Shown here piece by piece: positions 28,752-29,200 of a stretch of DNA of 29,200 nt. The translations under genes and the position numbers were made by a program. The stretch comes from Mesaphorura yosii. Its lineage: Eukaryota > Arthropoda > Collembola > Poduromorpha > Tullbergiidae. Under the pieces are notes generated by a model. That model was not told the DNA's origin and made no database searches. It was given only the letters and a program-made list of their open reading frames with translations. Position 1 is the first letter of the stretch. Each line of letters opens with the position of its first letter. The DNA lies in contig WIXG01000648.1 of NCBI GenBank assembly GCA_009869945.1, positions 1-29,200 on the forward strand, in the 5' to 3' direction.

Positions 28752-29045
28752 TTGAGAATGAGAATTGAGAAGTTGCTGATTTCTCGCTGCGGCGTGGGGA
28801 AGACGACTTCGGCACGAAAGTACGCCCACGACTTCTACAGGAAATTCTACACAGCTGTGATTTGGATCAACGCAGAAACTGAAGAATCAATGAAAACCTC
28901 CTTTTTTTGTATCGGGGAAAAGATCGGTGCACAGTTCGACCGAGACAACGAAAGACAGGGCACGAGAAAGGAATTGGCGACGAAAGTGTATGCAAGATTA
29001 ACAGAGAAGAGAATGTACAGGGTGGCGAAGAAAAAACCAGCTTGA
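28752..29045 (+). pseudogene. NB-ARC P-loop ATPase fragment
   Basis: About 97 codons (first ATG at 28758) encoding the start of an NB-ARC/STAND-type NTPase: Walker A CGVGKTTSARKYAHDFYRKF, then the conserved strand AVIWINAETEESMKTSF, then a helical part FCIGEKIGAQFDRDN. This domain acts as an ATP switch in immune and apoptosis regulators, usually followed by LRR, WD or TPR repeats. Here the Walker B, GLPLA and sensor regions are missing. The reading frame stops at the edge of an inverted repeat at 29042-29114, and the residues before the P-loop (IEKLLISRCGVGKTT) look shortened. TTTCAG at 28741-28746 could be an acceptor. Most likely a truncated copy of a larger family. Confidence 0.6.
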
Positions 29046-29114
29046 TTTAAACCATTGGTTTAAACCCGGTTTTTTTGGTTTGGTTTTTTTAAAAACAACC
29101 ATGGTTTAAATCAA
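29042..29114. repeat. Inverted repeat with GGTTTAAAC-rich core
   Basis: Arms TTGATTTAAACCAT (29042-29055) and ATGGTTTAAATCAA (29101-29114) are exact reverse complements over 14 bases, flanking 45 bp of T-rich sequence that includes TGGTTTAAACCCGG. The form is that of a short MITE-like element. Its left arm supplies the stop codon of the NB-ARC fragment. Confidence 0.65.
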
Positions 29115-29200
29115 AGCATTCCGAAACGGTTAAAAATGACCAAAATGCGATTTGGAACAACGCAACGTTTTACGAATTACGACACGAATCACGAACATAC

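Overview
This window is nuclear DNA from an animal, almost certainly an arthropod. Genes carry short GT-AG introns (mostly 50-150 bp), there are no operons, and the content is metazoan: nidogen, WDR6, SAE1, a cholinesterase-type carboxylesterase, an ionotropic receptor and an AA15 lytic polysaccharide monooxygenase. Secreted kelch proteins, a berberine-bridge-type oxidase fragment and an NB-ARC fragment together suggest a springtail (Collembola). That is an inference from gene content; no marker gene here proves it.

Layout. 1-3041 is a degraded area: the 3' end of an unknown Cys-rich secreted protein (+), a broken protein kinase relic (-), a C-terminal piece of a multi-pass membrane protein (+) abutting it, and an orphan 3' exon of a BBE-type FAD oxidase (+). 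3187-5101 holds a divergent pair, a secreted six-blade kelch protein (-) and an AA15 LPMO (+), followed by a 24-bp perfect hairpin. 5809-6507 is a small Cys-rich secreted protein whose frame is upset twice at G runs. 6839-12329 is a complete 11-exon nidogen (+) of 1,333 residues. 12841-15166 is a complete carboxylesterase (-) of six exons, including a 17-nt microexon that must be used to keep the frame. 15.2-19.9 kb is mostly gene-poor AT-rich DNA with one candidate 43-residue hydrophobic micropeptide (-). 19861-20199 is a small ORF (+). 20385-23870 is WDR6 (-) and 24239-25496 is SAE1 (+), head to head. 25659-28118 is a divergent ionotropic receptor (-). 28752-29045 is an NB-ARC fragment ended by an inverted repeat.

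Functional grouping. Nidogen is a basement-membrane linker. The LPMO, the kelch protein and the Cys-rich proteins are secreted. WDR6 (tRNA 2'-O-methylation partner) and SAE1 (SUMO activation) are housekeeping genes sharing a 368-bp intergenic promoter region. The esterase and the ionotropic receptor belong to detoxification/signalling and chemosensory families that are typically expanded in soil arthropods. I rebuilt exon structures by following splice-site phases; all reported joins keep frame unless stated. The most notable signals are the esterase microexon with an intronic hairpin just upstream of it, a frame-neutral cassette exon inside the nidogen NIDO domain, the 24-bp foldback at 5167-5231, and the micropeptide candidate.
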